64,000 bases of DNA from Selaginella moellendorffii (Eukaryota > Streptophyta > Lycopodiopsida > Selaginellales > Selaginellaceae): contig NW_003314399.1 of NCBI RefSeq assembly GCF_000143415.4, forward strand, positions 148,909 to 212,908. The letters run 5' to 3'. A program made the translations under genes and the position numbers. Of this stretch, positions 47,002 to 58,579 are shown in pieces. A model generated the notes under the pieces. The model did no database searches, was not told the origin of the DNA, and saw only the letters and a program-made list of their open reading frames with translations. Numbering within the stretch: the first letter of the stretch is position 1; each line of letters opens with the position of its first letter.

Positions 47002-48530
47002 ATTGGTTTCTCAGGATTTTGGGATTTAACCTGGGACTATTTGGAGCTTCCAGAAGATGTCCATCATCGTCCAGTCTCCTGTCTGGACGATGACAACAGG
47101 ATCTATCTTCTGCTGCAGAAACTAGAGGGTGGTGGCCCGGACTTAAATCAGATTCAGAACGGAGGTGGAAGAGCCATTTTCTGGTGCCTATCTGGTATTT
47201 TCAGTTCATCCGGCTGCACATCTTAACCGTTCTACTCTGGTAGTCTGGGGAGGAAAGCTTGTCATGGTGCGGCAGGACAGTATTTTTGTTTTGATCGTTA
47301 GATGTTTGTGTGCTTTTCCTTTCTAGTTTGGTTTCCAACAATCGTTTTCCTTTTTCCAGCAATCGTTGAGTGCGAGTCCATTTTGCATAGAGAAGTGTGT
47401 GATTCTCAATGCAACAAGTGATCAACGTTAACTACATTCCTTTGAACAATTTGGTCACCATGGTCACGGTATGGTGTTTCCCAGCCGAGAAATGCGATCG
47501 GTTGTGGCGTTTCTTCTCTACAGCAGCATGGACCCGAGAACCTGAAAGCTGTTAAGGAGTTTTGGGGGCTGGCAAAGTGGGTACACCAAGCCATGGCTGC
47601 TGAAGAGTCCGGTTTAGCAACACAGGCCATCTTGTGCTACATGTTTGAAATCTAAAACAAAACATTGTTATAGTACTTTTCATATAACTCCATTTACATA
47701 TAGCTGCACATTCCTTGGTCTCAGGTTGGTCAACCGCCACAGACTCATGCCCACCAGACTCCTGCCAGTTAATTGCCACAACCTTAGCTTGCTCAACTAC
47801 TACATGCAATCTTTATGCTTGGTTTAATAGCATGTTGGTGTTTAAATTGTAGTTGACTTGTGAACTTCATGAACTTGAATAAGACATAAGCACTATACAT
47901 CTTTGATTATATGGTGTGTTATTTGTAAATTCCCTATATTGTAGTTGCTCAGAAAACCCACATGTGGCATAGTCTAGGTGGCATTCTCCAATCTAGATGC
48001 CAATGAGATGGACATATAGACTATAAAATGATGGGTCATACATGTGGGTCATATATGTAGCATGGATGACCAATACCATATCCCATTGTCTAAGTGTAAC
48101 TTAGGGTTCTTGAGGAGGAAAGGGTTTTTAATTTCACTAGTGTGGTTGTTGTGGCAGTGAAATTGGTTTGGTTTTTTGGCAGTGCCTAGAGACATCCATA
48201 ATGAGTAAGTCTTGCTTATAGCTCAAGTTTGTGAAATTGGACTCAAATGTAAATGTTGTAAACATGTGTATAAATTGCGGGGTTGCTATTAGGATTCAAT
48301 TCCAACACTTTTTCATTTAGCAAGAGTGAAGATGAAGATGGAGATCTTGACATTTCAATGCTGAGTAGATGAATCTTTGAATTGGACAGTCTTCATTATG
48401 GTATTTCTTGTAGGGCTTCAATAATTTTGTGAGGTTGAGGGGATTTGCTAGTGCAGTGGCATTTCATATATGGATGCCCTTGAAGATTCTCGAAACAAAA
48501 ACCAAAGCTTATCTTGCAAATGATTTATAT
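47002..48530 (+). repeat. Duplicated 3' flank of CR-like copy 2
   Basis: This matches 35740-37200 and 54863-56400. It keeps the 45-codon open stretch QQHGPENLKAVKEFWGLAKW with a 3-nt, frame-neutral deletion relative to the other copies, ending at about 47655. Similarity to the other units ends at about 48530. Confidence 0.7.
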
Positions 48531-51500
48531 ATGTAGTGAAGTAACCTAATGAATTGAAAATACCATATCAACACCAGAAATAGCTCAAAATTCTAAGGGC
48601 TCTTCTTCATTTTGAATATGAGGTAATAGTCACTTATGCAGCCACCCTCTAGTTTTTGTAATAGAAGATAGGTTTTGTTGTTAGCCTTATGGTTCCAATT
48701 ATTTATTGGAAGCTCTAAATACTCTTAAGATTCATAGACTTTTGAGAATAACACTTCTTCTCTTTGGAACCTACTACATATTTTTTTTGGGCCACATAAA
48801 GTGGTGAAACTTCAAGGTCAATTTTTTGCAAACTTAGAAAATCCTGTAAATTAATCTTGGCTGTTAGTTTAGATATCTAGAGGGTTTAAGCTATACAAGA
48901 TTTTAAGTTGTGCAAAATTGCAATGTCATTGTATTCATGTGTAAAGATAATAAAGGGAAGGCATGACAATGGTGATGCTAATACTAATATTGTGGTGGGG
49001 AGGCACAAGATGTTATAGATGAGCTTCTAATTATGTAACTTATTTAGACAAGTTTTTGGCCATTTGATAGAATGACAAAGAGGAGGTGTTAAAGATATTC
49101 TTGAAGTAAGTAAATGTTAAAGAAAATAGGCAACTGTTAGTTTTAGGGGATGCCACTTAGGCACTAAAGGCATTTTCAACAAACATTTTATCATTTATAA
49201 TGGTTTCAAAAGCCTCTAGGGCAAGTTAAGCAACTAAAATCATTTAGCTAGCAATAGCGAGAGATAGAGATTATGCTATAGGGTTAAGACAATTACTTGG
49301 TGGCTAGAGGATATAAGTTGTGGCTTAAGATGAAACACTAGTGCTCATATAATTTTTATATATTTTTAATTTAGTTGAAGTGAAAGAAGAGTCTCTCATT
49401 TAATAGTTTTGGGCATATAGAACTCAAATATTTCCAATAACAATGATATGGTGAAGCATAAAGCTCTAAAATTTCACATTCTTCACTTTTGGAATTTTTA
49501 TAGGCAAGTACTCTATTCTTTTGTTGCTAAGTTGTGAGCATGTCTAGACTAAAAAGTCAATGTCGAATGTAAATTTCATGTTATGTAGTTTTGTACTAAT
49601 CTGCATCTAGGAGATGAATATGCATAGTTGACTTTGGGAAAAAGGTAAGTCGTGCATATAACTTAATGAGAATAATAAGTAAAGATATTATATGATTGAA
49701 AATTTTATTTAATATATAAAAGTCAATTTCAGAGACAAGCATACTTAGTCATGACTATTTTAATATTTTTTGATAAGGTGGTTAGTGTTTATTGACTTTG
49801 GTTAGGTGGTTCTAAACTTTAAAATATTGATAAGAACTTGAGATTTGTTGTGCAACACTTTAATTGTTAACTTGAACACTTCACATGAGTGGATTGTGTA
49901 GAGTGCTAATTATTATGAAATGAGGCATGCAATGTAGATTCATGATATAATCATAGTTGTGAGATAGTTAGTGTGATTTTTTACTTTTTAATATATTTCT
50001 TTGAACTAATATTAGGTTTGAATATAGGCTGAATAATATTTGAAATTTAAGTGTAAGTTATTCCCAGTCACTATTCATAAAAAACTGAGGCCATTTTACA
50101 TTAAGGGGATTCAAGAGTTCAATAGTTATTATTACTTACTCTGTATACAACTGAATATGCTTTGTATTGTTGTTTCACACTTAAGTGGGTTTGTTCATGA
50201 GGTGAATTATGATTACATCTGTAGTACATGCACAAATCTGGAGCTTCCATGCATAGGTGAAATCTCCAAGTTGACTAAGATAATTGCAAATTTCCTTTGC
50301 CATGTGAAGAGAGAAGATTTTGCACCTAAATATCTTCAAAGGGAATGTCAATGTTGCACTTGTAATAAGTTTATTATTTGTCAAAATATCATATTTGCAA
50401 ATCAAGTGGTGCTTATGGACAAGTTAAATACACAAATAATAAGGGTGTGCTAAAGAAGTGACTATAGTTTATATATCGTGAGGTATTTATGAATTAATTG
50501 GTTCAATTTTTTAGGGATAATCTCAACTATTATACTTCTCATTGTCACACATACAAATGGCAAGTAAAACAATTGAAGTTGATATCAAATGATGTTCTAG
50601 AAAATTCTATTGTGTCAATTATTGATTTTCCCAATAATTACTCCACTGTTTCTTAGGCACAAACTCAAATACCAACAACAATAACAACAAAAATCCTCAA
50701 GCTTAAACCTCAACAACATATGAAAACTTAATTTGAATTTTTTTTCTCATCAAGATTTTTAAACAATCAAGCTCTGAGTTGGAGTCAGTCCACTTTACTT
50801 GAAGGGTAAGCTTTTTAAAAAAGAACCAAACAGTATCAAAACACAAACAACAAATAGTACTACTAGTGTTTGCAACATGTAAGTCTAAGGTGGTTAAGTT
50901 TAAAAACTCTATTATTAGTAAACTCTATTATTGGTAACAAGATGATATAGGGATTGAATTTGATTATAGAATCCCATTTTTTTTATGGTCTTCCTTGGTC
51001 AACTGCTCATATATTTGATTTGACTAAAGGTTGAATTTTAGAAAAATGAGGAGGCAACTGAAATTAAACTAATGACACATCGACTACATCCAACTACAAC
51101 CAATTGCTCTACCACTAAACTATACCTACTTAGTAATTAAATGTAATAAACTTAATAAAAATTGTTGTATAGGCAATGAGGATCATACTGAATTTGATTA
51201 TTTGAGCAAAGCTACTGTTATATTTGAGAACTACATTATCTTCTATAAAGACCATTTTCACAAGGTGAAAATAAAGAGGCAATAAGGATTAAATGCTACT
51301 GAACTATACATTTTTAATCATTAAATGCAATTAGTTTAACATTAATGTTTTGTGACCTAATAATGTAGTTGGTTTGTTAACAAGTTTGATTTGGGTGATG
51401 AAAGGTATGTGATAAGATTTGCTAATGAAATATTTTAAAGAAAGAGGTAATAAATTGAATAGGTGATATGCATAATTACAATTCTTCCTCATGACCAAGA

Positions 51501-52090
51501 AATTATACTGTTGAGATTAACAAATAGACAAAGGCTTGTTAATATGGACTTGTTAAGTTGGTTGATTGCTGATAGACTAGGATTTTCTTAGTAAAAATAT
51601 TCAATTTAAATGAGTTTTTAATTATATGCATAAAAAAATTAATAAAAAGAATTATTAAAATTAAAAATTAAGTATCTAGTAGAACATCTGTGGTGGCAGG
51701 ATGAGAGGTGTCACTTCACATGCATACATCATGGCTATCAATATGGTATTTTACTTTGATATTAATATTATATTTTTATATATCAAAACTTTTGATATAA
51801 CCAAAAAACTATTCTTCGAAAAATGGAAGAAATTTATTTAAGCTTTTCTTTGTGCCTAAGCCACAATTGAGCTTAAGTTATTTTGGAATTTTTATATTTG
51901 CAGAAGCCATAATCAAGTTAACAAATTAAAAGGAGAGCATAACAAACTCCAAGCTACATAAGAGTGTCTTTGATCACCAAACTTTTGGCAATCTTAGATT
52001 TGAGCTGGTATGTTCTAATGAAGATACTCTTAGGAAGATTCTTGTATATACTCTTCAAGAAGATTCCCGGAATAAACTATTTCCGTAAAG
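48531..52090. other. AT-rich gene desert
   Basis: About 3.5 kb with no supported gene. It is strongly AT-rich, with many short open stretches and no recognisable domain. One 137-codon open stretch at 50040-50453 contains Cys pairs (CSTCTN, CQCCTCNKF) but no codon pattern or family match that I can name. A short tRNA-like box A sequence lies on the minus strand near 51102-51125. Old mobile-element sequence is the most likely content. Confidence 0.55.
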
Positions 52091-52094
52091 TAAG

Positions 52095-52502
52095 GTGGTG
52101 AAAAGGCTGGCTGTGAAGAAGCTGAAGCAATGCAGGCAGCAACTGGCCGATCTCCCTGACGACTTGCTTCTTCTCATCCTGAGCAGATTTAACGATGGAT
52201 TCGAGCAATCCAAACAGCTTCCCAGCTTAAGGCTTGGATTGAAATTCTGGTTTGCTATAGATCCCATGTTCCTCGTCAGTATGGAAACTTTACACTCTCT
52301 AGAGCTAGTATCCCCATCACGATGGACCTCTAGGCCTGCAGATGTTAACCAGTTACTCTGTCCATTGCTACAGGTTTGTGAGATAGATTGTATTACAGGC
52401 CGCAAAGGGAGATCAACATTACAGGCTATGCTATAGGATGTGTGGGTTCCTTGTTAAGTCTCCAATGCTGGAAACACTAGAGCTTATTAAAGGGACTCGA
52501 TG
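52095..52502 (+). pseudogene. F-box/LRR-type gene fragment
   Basis: The reading frame has an F-box start, QQLADLPDDLLLLILSRFND, preceded by a basic segment and no ATG. The frame closes at about 52436. A second piece in another frame at about 52440-52502 reads LVKSPMLETLELIKGTR, typical of the leucine-rich part of F-box/FBD proteins. The middle LRR region is missing. It lies just upstream of CR-like copy 3. Confidence 0.6.
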
Positions 52503-52547
52503 ATTATCCAGACCTGCGTTACATGCTGGTTAGATCTCTATCAAATA

Positions 52548-52602
52548 AGAACAGAGCCCGACCTGAGAACAGATCGTCCGCTCTCGAGCCCGGCTCTGTT
52601 CT
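52548..52602. repeat. Inverted repeat upstream of CR-like copy 3
   Basis: AGAACAGAGCC (52548-52558) pairs perfectly with GGCTCTGTTCT (52592-52602) around a 33-nt loop that itself contains CTGAGAACAGA. It could form a hairpin. No function is evident. Confidence 0.7.
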
Positions 52603-52764
52603 CGGGCTTCTTGTCAAACAACGGGGCTCGCCCTCCGGAGAATCGGAGATTCACGGCTGATCACCGATTTGGGCAGCTCAAAGAAAACCTTGAAAGCAGG
52701 GCATATGTGCTCGTGTCTCACCTCCTAGCGGCCGGAATTCAGGTTAGGGTTCTTGGCAGCTGCC

Positions 52765-54862
52765 ATGCTTGCAAGAAAGAAGGCGGAGGCGAAGCGTGTG
52801 AAGGCGCGGCTCCGCGATGTGGATTTCGCCAGGCTTCAGGCTCCAGGCCGGTCGCAGACGTTGCCCTTTCCAGGTTTGAGTACCTCCGCCGTAGGCAAGA
52901 GGCCACCACGGGAATTTGAGTTTGTGGGTCGTTCGGCGTACTCGGACATCATGAGGCTGGTTATAGAAGAAGACCCACAATCCCCGACTCGGGGCCTGCT
53001 CATTACTGGTGCCAGGGGGAAAGGAAAGAGTTGCATGTTGCGAGCGGTTGCAGTGGAGCTTGTTGGACGCTCTCAACGAGCAATATGCTTTTGGTACCTG
53101 GACGCTTGTCAGGACGTGCTGCGCCAAGTTCAGGACTCTCTTCTGTTTGCATACAGTGACAGTGAGGAAGCGCTTGCAGAGATTGAACGCGTCAGCTCTG
53201 TGGAGTCGTTGTCTGGCTTTCTCGAGGGCAGAAAGGCGGCTGGGGATTTTATTTTCTTTGTGAGTGATGATGAGGAGAACTACGATGATCAACACAAGGA
53301 TGGTACTTCACGCAGGCGAGCTGAGGCGAAGAAGTGGCTGGAAGCTTTGCAAAGAGGGTGCGACGTTGTAATCAAGACCTTGTCGCCTGAAGCTCATGAC
53401 GTGAGAGTGGGCGCAAGCCAGATGGAAGAGTACGAGCTGAAAGATAACTTTGGCGAGGTAAGCCTCATTCCCTTTTGTTTTTTCCGGGTGCTTTTTTATT
53501 GAATTATCCGCGCTACAGGAGGAGTATTCTTCGTTCATAAGAGGAACCACCACCGTCCTTGGAGGGATGCTCAAGAACCATCCGGACCGTGAGGAGGATG
53601 TTCTCTTGTTTGCTGGAAAGCACCCCATGTCCTTGTTCTACCTCAGCAGTGCGTGTGACGAGTATGTACGAGACATCACCGGTATCTCCTGTTCAAGGAA
53701 AAGGCCCAGGCTTAAAAGTTTTGGGATGATAGATGTCCAAACGGGTGAAACGCGAGTGTACGAAGATCCTGGGAAGATGGAACTAGAGGGTTTCCTAGAT
53801 GATGAGCAGGCGTGGCAGGCGGTGCTGCTGAAGTTTAAGCAGGGAGAACCATTCAAATCCATACGGAAGTACATCAAGGATTACAGGGGCCCGGAGGAAT
53901 CTTTACGTGATCCTGCATCGGTGTCCAAGAGTTTTGTCAGCGGAGATGGTAGTTTCTGCACCGACTTCATCTATGCAGTCCATTTAGAGGCAGCTTTGGA
54001 GCGCTTGAAGGGCTTGGTTTTCCGTTCACCGACATTCCAGGCCATTGTGCAGGGTAAACTCGATGACCCGGACATCATCTGGTCCCATATCGGATGGGCC
54101 TGCGAGGGGTTTGTAGCAGAGGCTATCATGGCGGTGGGGCTGAAATTCAAGCAGCGTGTGCGTCGTCCAGTGGAGCTGAAGAGTCTAAACGGTGAACCCG
54201 TGCGGTTAGATCCAAGCCAGTGGGAGCCTTTCAAGCCTGTGTACCTGAAACCAGGCAGGTACTCTTTCAAGTACATTGACGGGGTTATCGCGTGGGTTGA
54301 CGAGAAAGGGGTGTTGCATTTCTTAGCGCTTCAGGTGACGGTCAGCCCGGAGGGACACACCAAAACGGAGTATCAGTTCATGCAACGAGCACAAGTGGAA
54401 CGCTGGTACACTGGACCCTGCATCTGGTACTATGTTTACCTCTGCCCTGTGAAGGTAGAATCGTTGGAGGAGTCCCGGAAGGCTTCTTCTTCCAGAGGAG
54501 GTTCATCGCCCACGTCCAGCAGGCCGGTTCAGTCACAAGAGACGTTGGTGGAGTACCAGAGGGAACAGCTCCAGTTTGATCAGTGCTTTGACCAAAATCT
54601 GGGACAGGAGGAAGTGTTGCTCCTCCGGAAGCTCGGGGAAGTCAGGGAGAGGGAAATGGAACGGAGGAAGAAGGCCAAAGCCATGCAAGAGCACAGCTAT
54701 CGCCAACTTCTAAAGAGCTTGCCTCCTCGGAAATGGGCACTCTACAAGAGACTGAAGACGAGAGAATTGCTGGAAGTGGAGGCCAAGAAATGCGGCATCA
54801 GTGACCCCTCCCCCAAGAACTACAAGAACATCTACGTCTTGCTTTCAGCCATGGACGTTTAA
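52765..54862 (+). CDS. CR-like (Crinkler-RHS type) P-loop NTPase protein, copy 3
   Basis: Exons 52765-53457 and 53519-54862 give 678 residues with the same layout as copy 2. Walker A GLLITGARGKGKSCMLRAVA and Walker B-like GDFIFFVSDDEE are intact, and so is YIDGVIAWVDEKG with LALQVTVSPEGH. The start differs: sequence similarity to units 1 and 2 begins only at about 52762, so the ATG at 52765 lies five codons further in and the promoter is of other origin. A few in-frame differences separate it from copy 2 in the segment after SACDEYVRDI. The C-terminal 450 residues are nearly identical between copies. The intron is 61 bp, slightly shorter than in the others. Confidence 0.72.
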
Positions 54863-56640
54863 ATTAGTTTCTCAGGATTTTGGGATTTAACCTGGGACTA
54901 TTTGGAGCTTCCAGAAGATGTCCATCATCGTCCAGTCTCCTGTCTGGACGATGACGACAGGATCTATCTTCTAACTAGAGGGTGGCGGCCCGGACTTAAA
55001 TCAGATTCAAGAGCCCCTGGAAGAGCCCTTTCTGGTGCCTATCTGGTATTTTCAATTCATCCGGCTGCACATCTTAACCGTTCTAATCTGGTAGTCTTGG
55101 GAGGAAAGCTTGTCATGGTGCGGCCGGACAGTATTTTCGTTTTGATCAGTAGATGTTTGTGTGTTTTTCCTTTCTAGTTTGGTTTCCAACAATCTTTTTC
55201 CTTTTTCCAGCAATCGTTGAGTACGAGTCCAGGCTTCCACTTTTTGCATAGAGAAGTGTATGATTCTCAATGCAACAAGTTAACTTTTTGATCAACGTTA
55301 AGTACATTCCTTTGAACAATTTGGTCACCATGGTCACGCTATGGTTCATTGGCTCCCTGTTTCCCATGGCGTTTCTTCTCTATGTCTCAGCAGCATGGAC
55401 CGGAGAACCTGAAGGATGTTGAGGAGTTTTGGGGGCTGGCAAAGTGGGTACTGGACCAAGCCATGGCTGCTGAGGAGTCCGGTTTAGCAACGCAGGCCAT
55501 CTTGTGCTACATATTTGAAATTTAAAACAAAACGTTGTTATAGTACTTTACATATAACTCCATTTACATATAGCTCCACATTATCCATCATCCTTGCTCT
55601 CAGGTTGGTCAACCGCCACAGACTCATGCCAGTTAATTGCCACAACCTCAGCTTGCTCAACTATTACATGCAGTCTTCATGCTTAGTTTAATGGGTGGAG
55701 CATGCTTTGGTGTTTAAGTTGTAGTTGACTTGTGAACTTCATGAACTTGAATAACAAACATTAACATAAGCAATATACATCTTTGATTGTATAGTGTGAT
55801 ATTTGTAAGTTCCCTATATTGTACTTGCACAGGAAACCCACAGGAAACCCACGTGTGGCATAGTCCAATTTAGATGTCAATGAGATGGGCATATATGTGG
55901 TACATGGCTATAAAATGATGAGTCATACATGTGGGTCATATATATGGCACAACATCCCATTCATCATCAAGTGTGACTTAGGGTTGTTGAGGAGGAAAGG
56001 ATTTTTGGAGTTATGTCATTCAATTTTAATAGTGTGGTTGTTGTGGTAGTGAAATTGGTTTGGTTTTTTGGTGGTGATTAGAGATATCCATAATGAGTGA
56101 GTAAGTTTTGCCTATAGCTTAGATTCATGAAATTGAACTTAAATGCAAATATTGCAAACATATGTATTACAAACAAAGTGTGGGGTTGCTATTAGGCTTT
56201 AATTCTAACACTTCTTCAACTAATGAAAGTGAAGATGAAGATGAATGAGTAGATGAATTTTTAAATTGAAGAGTCTTTATTAAAGTACTTCTTGTAGGGC
56301 TTCAATAACTTTTTGAGGTTGAGGGGATTTGCTATTGTACTGGCATTTCTTGTATGGATGCACTTGAAAATTCTTGAAACAAAAACCATGGCTTATCTTG
56401 CAAATTATTTGGGAATTATATGGCCAACACTATACAAATATATACAAATGGTGGATACAAATTGGAGGGGGGTGTACCATAGGATACCAACAGACGAAGT
56501 TTTTAACCATATTTGGACTAATATTCCTATGAATTGTGTAAGGACAAATTAGAGAATTATTAACTCCCACTCTTGTTGTTGAGCAACTAATTATCATTTT
56601 AGTAGGCATTAAATTTATGAGGTTTTAGCTTTACAAGAAG
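54863..56640 (+). repeat. Duplicated 3' flank of CR-like copy 3
   Basis: This is the third copy of the flank seen at 35740 and 47002. The 45-codon open stretch QQHGPENLKDVEEFWGLAKW ends at about 55525. It extends further right than unit 2 and matches unit 1 up to its junction with the retroelement (compare 37200-37480 with 56340-56640). Confidence 0.7.
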
Positions 56641-56940
56641 GTTGTAAAGTATGCATTTGTCATGAATTTATCGACAGATCTATACCAATAAAACACCTTA
56701 TACACTATGCAATATGGATTATAAGTGTCTTTCTTCCTTTTCCAACCATTATTTTTGTGTTTTTATAGCATATTACAAACTTGTAACTTACAAATTTTAC
56801 ATCTATGCCATGATATGTGGGGCAACACATTTTATTGTGGCCTGTGAGGTATCTACAAGTAAAGAAGCCTATACTATTTTCAACACATATGTATGGGTTG
56901 TATGTCACTTTGGGAGGCCAAAATGAATAAGGAGTGGTAA
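56640..56940 (+). pseudogene. Relic of a retroelement integrase
   Basis: An open stretch (56714-56926) contains CGATHFIVACEVSTSKEAYT and then VVCHFGRPK, which resembles the central part of Ty3/gypsy integrase cores (hydrophobic strand, Ser/Thr-rich turn, helix, then the Gly-x-Pro-Lys loop). Flanking frames are closed. It may be the 3' part of the same old element whose 5' part lies in the repeated flank. Confidence 0.4.
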
Positions 56941-57399
56941 TGCTCCAAAATATAATGGCGTGAAGGCTGATATGATCTAGTGTTGGGGAGTAGATATAAG
57001 AAACTTTAGATATAGAACATAGATAGGTAGTTTTATGTTTATTTGAAATTTACCTTTCTAGGAGTTTTTTATTAAAATGCATTAAGTATTTATGGTGAGA
57101 ATTGTACAAGTGAGTGGTGCGGTTTTACAAGCATTTTTTTGAGTCTATTGAGGATATTGGTATTCTTGATATAAGTAATGCATAACATAGATAAAGCTTA
57201 CAAAGTGTATTTTCGCTTTATTTTGTAAAAAGATATTGTTGATTGTGTTGCAATATGGAATCTACACAAGGTTCGTCCTTTTAGATGTGATAAATACTTC
57301 AAAACATCCCATATCCCTATTAATTTATTCTAATAGATGGAGTTGTAAACAATTAATTTTTCCATTCTACTTTAGTCACTTAACCACACCTTCGGCCAC
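56941..57399. other. AT-rich stretch, no feature seen
   Basis: About 460 bp with no recognisable coding or RNA feature. Confidence 0.5.
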
Positions 57400-57634
57400 T
57401 TGAAGGAGTCTCACTCACAACCTCCGTAAGTCTTATTCTGGACTTAGGGTTTGTTATCCCCGAGAATGGCATCTATGCCACTCCACCTTTGCATTTGGTC
57501 CAAGTGCTTCACTTGAAGGAGTCTCACTCACAACCTCCTCACAACCTCCGTAAGTCTTATTCTGGACTTGGGGTTTGTTATCCCCGAGAATGGCATCTAT
57601 GCCACTCCACTTTTGCACTTGGTCCAAGTGCTTC
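57400..57634. repeat. Direct tandem duplication (about 112-123 bp units)
   Basis: Two head-to-tail copies start CTTGAAGGAGTCTCACTCAC at about 57400 and 57512 and end GGTCCAAGTGCTTCA. The second carries an extra 11-bp CACAACCTCCT. A few substitutions separate them. Confidence 0.85.
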
Positions 57635-57926
57635 ATGTGTCCAATCCCATGACTAACACCCCAAGGTTCCACTGACATAACAGCCTGTTACGCTATGCCC
57701 ATTCATCTTGGTCACACTAGTGGTATAATACCACCTGCACCATAATCCTATCTCTTAAAGACTGGGCCATCCGTCCATGAGTGATCATCCTAGATCTACT
57801 CCTTAGCACCCTTAGTGTGTCTGTAAACATGGAGAACAGCCTTCCCCAATATCCCTTTTTCGGTCCCCACCAAGTCCCTTTTCGACCATAGCCGTGTTCT
57901 CCAACACTACCACTGGATTAAGGCCC

Positions 57927-58179
57927 TGTAAGCTCTTGAGTTTGGACTTCCCAGGAGGTCACCCAGCCTAGTACTACTTAATCCTGTAAGCTCTTGAGTT
58001 TGGACTTCCCAGGAGGTCACCCAGCCTAGTACTATTCAAACCCAATAACGCTTAACTCCAAAATATCCCAAAACCCTTAATCGATTGGAAAAGGGGGTGC
58101 ACTCTTATTCACGGGCCCTTTCCCTCTATATTTGAACCCCATGGATCGTCTCTCGAGTCATTCCCTTTGGTTGCTTACA
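57927..58179 (-). repeat. Left (3') LTR of the Cassandra-like element, with internal 58-bp duplication
   Basis: The 195-bp LTR at 57985-58179 is preceded by a second copy of its outer 58 bp (57927-57984). The target duplication flanks the outer copy, so the duplication arose inside the LTR after or during insertion. Both copies contain the 5S-like box C segment. Confidence 0.85.
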
Positions 58180-58384
58180 ATCCACCACGCTTCCCTGCAA
58201 GTTCACGCCTTCGTGAACGGAAGCTGAGAGCCGCAGCTCTCCCGAGAGCCCCGCTCTCTTGACACCCTACCCCTCGGGTCGAGCCTAGCGGGAGCAAACT
58301 GGACCAGCCAGATGTCAATCAACATGTGGTGTGATTCTTCTAGCCAACCAACAAAGTCGGACTCGAGACCTCTTTAATACCAAA

Positions 58385-58579
58385 TGTAAGCTTTTGAGTT
58401 TGGACTTCCCGGGAGGTCACCCAGCCCAGTACTATTCAAACCCAAGGACGCTTAACTCTAAAATATCCCAAGACCCTTAACCGATTGGAAAAGGGGGTGC
58501 ACTCTTATTCATGGGCCCTTTCCCTCTATATTTGAACCCCATGGATCGTCTCTCGAGTCATTCCCTTTGGTTGCTTACA
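58385..58579 (-). repeat. Right (5') LTR of the Cassandra-like element
   Basis: 195 bp, same length as the core of the left LTR, with roughly 95 percent identity by eye. The 5S-like segment is at 58402-58458 on the minus strand. A directly adjacent primer site marks this as the 5' LTR. Confidence 0.85.
58402..58458 (-). ncRNA. 5S rRNA-like segment (partial, within LTR)
   Basis: Reading the minus strand: GAGTTAAGCG, CTTGGG, a diverged spacer, AGTACT, then GGGTGACCTCC and GGGAAGTCC. This corresponds to about positions 50-105 of 5S rRNA, covering box A, the intermediate element and box C. The 5' half and the terminal stem are missing, so it is not a 5S gene. Confidence 0.7.

Larger units (their letters stand above)
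57927..58579 (-). mobile_element. Cassandra-like TRIM retrotransposon with 5S rRNA-bearing LTRs
   Basis: A 653-bp non-coding element with two LTRs starting TGTAAGC and ending GCTTACA, a 205-bp interior, and identical 5-bp target duplications GGCCC at 57922-57926 and 58580-58584. Orientation is minus: next to the right LTR the interior reads TTTGGTATTAAAGAGG on the minus strand, close to the initiator-Met tRNA primer site TGGTATCAGAGC, and next to the left LTR it is purine-rich (GGGAAGCGTGGTGGAT). Each LTR contains, in sense on the minus strand, a segment like the 3' half of 5S rRNA, including GTTAAGCGT and TGGGTGACCTCC followed by GGGAAGTCC. LTRs bearing 5S sequence are the hallmark of Cassandra elements. 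It has no coding capacity, so it depends on other elements. Confidence 0.82.

Noticed and set aside
50040-50453. 137-codon open stretch with Cys pairs
   Set aside because: No recognisable domain, AT-rich codons throughout, and surrounded by non-coding sequence. Possibly a mobile-element relic, but not supportable as a gene.
52500-52919. 139-codon plus-strand open stretch
   Set aside because: A frame-shifted shadow that runs from the inverted repeat into CR-like copy 3; the true frame carries the P-loop.
57454-57678. Minus-strand open stretch across the tandem duplication
   Set aside because: It is the translation of a repeated non-coding unit; the repeat in the peptide simply follows the DNA repeat.
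57940-58070. A functional 5S rRNA gene
   Set aside because: Only the 3' half is present, with a diverged spacer, and it lies within an LTR bounded by TG...CA ends and target duplications.
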